This document shows positions 4,961 to 7,214 of a stretch of DNA of 7,214 nucleotides, one piece after another. The translations under genes were made by a program, and so were the position numbers. Source of the stretch: Clostridiales bacterium (GTDB taxonomy: Bacteria; Bacillota; Clostridia; Saccharofermentanales; UBA5734); assembly GCA_003532195.1 (NCBI GenBank), contig DOFA01000216.1, forward strand, positions 668 to 7,881, written 5' to 3'. The number at the start of each line of letters is the position of its first letter. The stretch's first letter is position 1. The notes beneath the pieces were generated by a model. The model did no database searches. It saw nothing but the letters and a program-made list of their open reading frames with translations, and was not told where the DNA came from.

Positions 4961-6204
4961 AATATATCGTCTTTCTCGGTGACGGCATGGCCGACCGGGC
5001 GATCCCCGAACTCAATAACCGGACGCCGCTGATGGCCGCCGCCAAGCCGAACATGGACCGGCTGGCCCAATCCGGCCTGGCCGGCATGGTCCTGACCGTG
5101 CCAGCTGAATTGGCGCCGGGCAGCGACACCGCCAACATGTCGGTGATGGGTTATGATCCGCGCCGTTATTATACCGGCCGTTCACCTCTGGAAGCGATCA
5201 GCATGTCGATCGAGATGGAACCCGGCGATGTCGCTTTCCGCTGCAACCTGGTCACTTTATCCGATGCGGCGGAGTATGACGACCGTATGATGGTCGATTA
5301 TTCCGCCGACGAAATCGGCAGCGATGAGGCGGCCCGCTTGATCGAGGCCGTTAACCAGCACTTCGCCGACGACGAAATCCGCTTTTATCCCGGTAAAAGC
5401 TACCGGCATTGCCTGATCTGGAAAAACGGGCCCCTGGAGCTGGGTTTGGTGCCGCCACACGATATCCTGACCCGGCGCATCGGCGAATATCTGCCGGTTG
5501 GGAAACAAGCCGGCCGGCTGCAGCAGATGATGGCTGAAAGCGCCGGTTTTCTGGCCGGGCATCCGGTTAACCGAACCCGCTGCAAAAACCAGCTGAAGCC
5601 GGCCAACTCGATCTGGATCTGGGGACAAGGCACCAAGCCGGATTTACCTGACCTGGCGAGTCTGTACTGCCTGAAAGGATCCGTCATCTGCGCCGTCGAC
5701 CTGATCAAGGGGCTGGGTATCTGCGCCGGTTTGCATATCGTGGAAGTCCCGGGCGTGACCGGCAATATCCACACCAATTTTTCCGGGAAAGCCGAAGCGG
5801 CGATCCAGGAGTTCCGCCGCGGCCAGGATTATGTCTACCTGCACGTGGAGGCGCCGGACGAATGCGGCCACCGGGCAGAAATTGCCAATAAAGTCCGGTC
5901 CATCGAATTGATCGACAGTAAAATCATCGGGCCGGTCTGGGACTATCTGGAAGCAAATCGCCAGGACACCGGCGAAGATTACCGGATTCTGGTTCTGCCG
6001 GACCATCCGACACCGGTTAGCCTGCGCACCCACACCGGCGAGCCTGTACCTTTCGCTTGCTACAGCAGCGATGGCCGCGACTTTCTGCCGGCTCAGGCTT
6101 ATGACGAAATAAACTGCAGCCAAACCGGCTATTTTCTGGATGAAGGGCATCAGTTGTTTGCCCGTCTGATCCGGGACGGATTTAAGTCAGTTCAGCCAGA
6201 GTGA
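4957..6204 (+). CDS. apgM: Cofactor-independent phosphoglycerate mutase, archaeal type (proposed homoserine kinase family)
   Basis: The 415-residue protein belongs to the alkaline-phosphatase-superfamily mutases of the ApgM type (COG3635), which convert 3-phosphoglycerate to 2-phosphoglycerate without 2,3-bisphosphoglycerate and use two metal ions. Visible metal and catalytic motifs are GDGMAD (D9), GSDTANMSVMGYDP with the likely nucleophile Ser56, HVEAPDECGH (H296, D301, H305), LPDHPTP (D349, H350) and H359 in RTHTGEP. YYTGRSPLEA (71-80) is also family-like. Length is about normal. Bacterial members closest to this pattern form the group named proposed homoserine kinase (TIGR02535), suggested from threonine-pathway neighbours. 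No thr genes are seen here, so glycolytic mutase and homoserine kinase both remain open. It starts at ATG 4957, overlapping the stop of the OadG-like gene by 4 bp, and has no clear ribosome binding site of its own, so translation probably depends on coupling. It ends 23 bp inside the convergent mutS2 gene. Cytoplasmic. Confidence 0.9.
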   Translation: MKYIVFLGDGMADRAIPELNNRTPLMAAAKPNMDRLAQSGLAGMVLTVPAELAPGSDTANMSVMGYDPRRYYTGRSPLEAISMSIEMEPGDVAFRCNLVTLSDAAEYDDRMMVDYSADEIGSDEAARLIEAVNQHFADDEIRFYPGKSYRHCLIWKNGPLELGLVPPHDILTRRIGEYLPVGKQAGRLQQMMAESAGFLAGHPVNRTRCKNQLKPANSIWIWGQGTKPDLPDLASLYCLKGSVICAVDLIKGLGICAGLHIVEVPGVTGNIHTNFSGKAEAAIQEFRRGQDYVYLHVEAPDECGHRAEIANKVRSIELIDSKIIGPVWDYLEANRQDTGEDYRILVLPDHPTPVSLRTHTGEPVPFACYSSDGRDFLPAQAYDEINCSQTGYFLDEGHQLFARLIRDGFKSVQPE

Positions 6205-7214
6205 CGCCGCTGTCACCTTCACCATAGGCGCCCAGACGGAACGATTTAACTCTGGAGTCCTTTTTCAGCATCTGCTGGACCGCGCTGCGCAAGGCGCCCG
6301 TCCCTTTGCCATGAACGATCCGGATCGCCGGCATGCCGGCCAGAACGGCGTCATCGATGAATTTGTCGAGGTTGGACATCGCTTCTTCGACCGTCTGCCC
6401 GAGAAGCTGGATTTCCGAGGTCATCCGCATATGGCGGTCCAGAGACAGATCTGAACCAGATGCATGCCGGCCAGATTGCGCTCGCCCGCCCGGCCGCAGG
6501 CGGCTGTAGGCCTTCTGCCCGAGCGGCGTCCGGCCCGGACGTAAAGTCTCGGGCAGGCGCAGCGCTTCGGCGGTGACATTGACCTTGATCGTGCCGCTTT
6601 GCAGGACACAGTTGCCGCGGCTGTCCGGGCCGGAAATAATTTTACCGGTCAGGCCCAGGGCTGGCGCGTAATAAAGTTCACCGATCCTGATCTCGGCAGG
6701 ATCCAGCGGCTGGCCGTCGGCTTTCAGCGCCGCCCGGCCGATCTCGTTCTCTACATGATGCAAGCCGGAGCGGATCTTCTGCCTGGCTTGGGAGATCAAT
6801 TGCTGGTTTTCCAGAAGATCGCGGTCTTTTTGCTGATTGCGGATATCGGCCAGCAGCTGATCAACTTCCTTTAAGGCCTCGGCATAAAGCTCCCTGGCTT
6901 CTTCCCTGGCCTGGTGGACGATCTGGCGGTTTTTATCGGCCAGCAAAGCCTTTTCCGCGGTCAGCTGCTGGGTCAGCCTGGCAGCATCATCTCGCAGCAT
7001 ACGGGTTTCCAGACGAATCCGATCCGATTCCGCCCGGCTTTTTTCCACATTCTGGATCAACTCTTCAAAACGCATGCCTTCTTCGGATATCAGCGAACGC
7101 GCCTGGTCGATGATCTCGGGAAGCAGACCCAGGCGCCGGGAAATGGCAAAGGCGTTGCTGACCCCGGGCACGCCGATCAGCAGGCGATAAGTCGGCCGCA
7201 GTGTTTCCGTATCG
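6182..7214 (-). CDS. mutS2: MutS2 family protein, C-terminal part (cut by window end)
   Basis: Only the last 343 residues are in the window; the frame is open through 7214, so the start and the ATPase motifs lie beyond it. The visible part begins with DTETLRPTYRLLIGVPG (7213-7163), the conserved end of the MutS ATPase domain. A long charged coiled coil follows (about residues 30-155 of this fragment), then a small beta-rich region with IRIGELYYAPALG and a KVNV segment, an Arg/Gly-rich linker, and a C-terminal Smr domain (about the last 75 residues) with HGKGTGALR. MutS2 suppresses homologous recombination and, as RqcU in Bacillus, acts on collided ribosomes; the Smr domain is linked to nucleic-acid cleavage. 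The usual LDLRG at the start of Smr reads IQLLG here, losing the Asp and Arg, while HGKG is kept. The full protein should be near 785 residues if like the Bacillus one. The stop TAA (6182-6184) lies inside the mutase gene. Confidence 0.93.
   Translation of the reverse strand, partial: DTETLRPTYRLLIGVPGVSNAFAISRRLGLLPEIIDQARSLISEEGMRFEELIQNVEKSRAESDRIRLETRMLRDDAARLTQQLTAEKALLADKNRQIVHQAREEARELYAEALKEVDQLLADIRNQQKDRDLLENQQLISQARQKIRSGLHHVENEIGRAALKADGQPLDPAEIRIGELYYAPALGLTGKIISGPDSRGNCVLQSGTIKVNVTAEALRLPETLRPGRTPLGQKAYSRLRPGGRAQSGRHASGSDLSLDRHMRMTSEIQLLGQTVEEAMSNLDKFIDDAVLAGMPAIRIVHGKGTGALRSAVQQMLKKDSRVKSFRLGAYGEGDSGVTLAELT

Noticed and set aside
5644..6150. Minus-strand open frame of 168 codons opposite the mutase gene.
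   Set aside because: It lies fully inside the strongly conserved mutase coding region and has no recognisable motif.

Overview
The window looks like chromosomal DNA from an anaerobic Bacillota (Clostridia-like) bacterium. This is inferred from gene content: a MutS2 protein, an archaeal-type cofactor-independent phosphoglycerate mutase, a URO-D/methyltransferase-superfamily protein, an RsiV/DUF3298-type lipoprotein, and strong AGGAGG-like ribosome binding sites. No rRNA or other taxonomic marker is present, so the assignment is tentative. I see no tRNA, rRNA, CRISPR array or transposase.

The window falls into two compositional parts. Positions 1 to about 1730 are AT-rich (22 of 60 bases are G or C in 1141-1200). 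They carry a tight two-gene cassette on the plus strand: a Cro/C1-type HTH fused to a class I SAM-dependent methyltransferase, then a HAD-family hydrolase. The rest is clearly GC-richer (42 of 60 in 5041-5100). The cassette is probably acquired DNA whose left edge lies outside the window. Its first gene has an in-frame amber codon (139-141) at codon 9, where relatives of this HTH family normally have Trp. The regulator half is therefore probably broken or remodelled, while the methyltransferase domain and the HAD gene are intact.

The GC-rich part reads in order: a DUF3298-type lipoprotein gene (+, 1852-2535) with its own promoter; a convergent minus-strand pair, a URO-D-superfamily protein (3386-4348) followed by a MinD/CobQ-like P-loop ATPase (2581-3309), probably one transcript; a 213-bp divergent regulatory region (4349-4561) with a tandem 16-bp direct repeat; a plus-strand pair, a small OadG-like membrane protein (4562-4960) that overlaps by 4 bp with a cofactor-independent phosphoglycerate mutase/proposed homoserine kinase (4957-6204); and the C-terminal part of a minus-strand mutS2 gene (6182-7214) that runs off the right end and overlaps the mutase gene tail to tail by 23 bp.

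The most notable points are the amber codon in the HTH-methyltransferase gene, the 9-bp direct repeat over its promoter, the tandem repeat in the divergent promoter region, the translationally coupled OadG-like/mutase pair, and the degenerate LDLRG motif in the Smr domain of MutS2. No complete new defence or biosynthetic system can be claimed. The HTH-methyltransferase/HAD cassette is the best candidate for something not well described.
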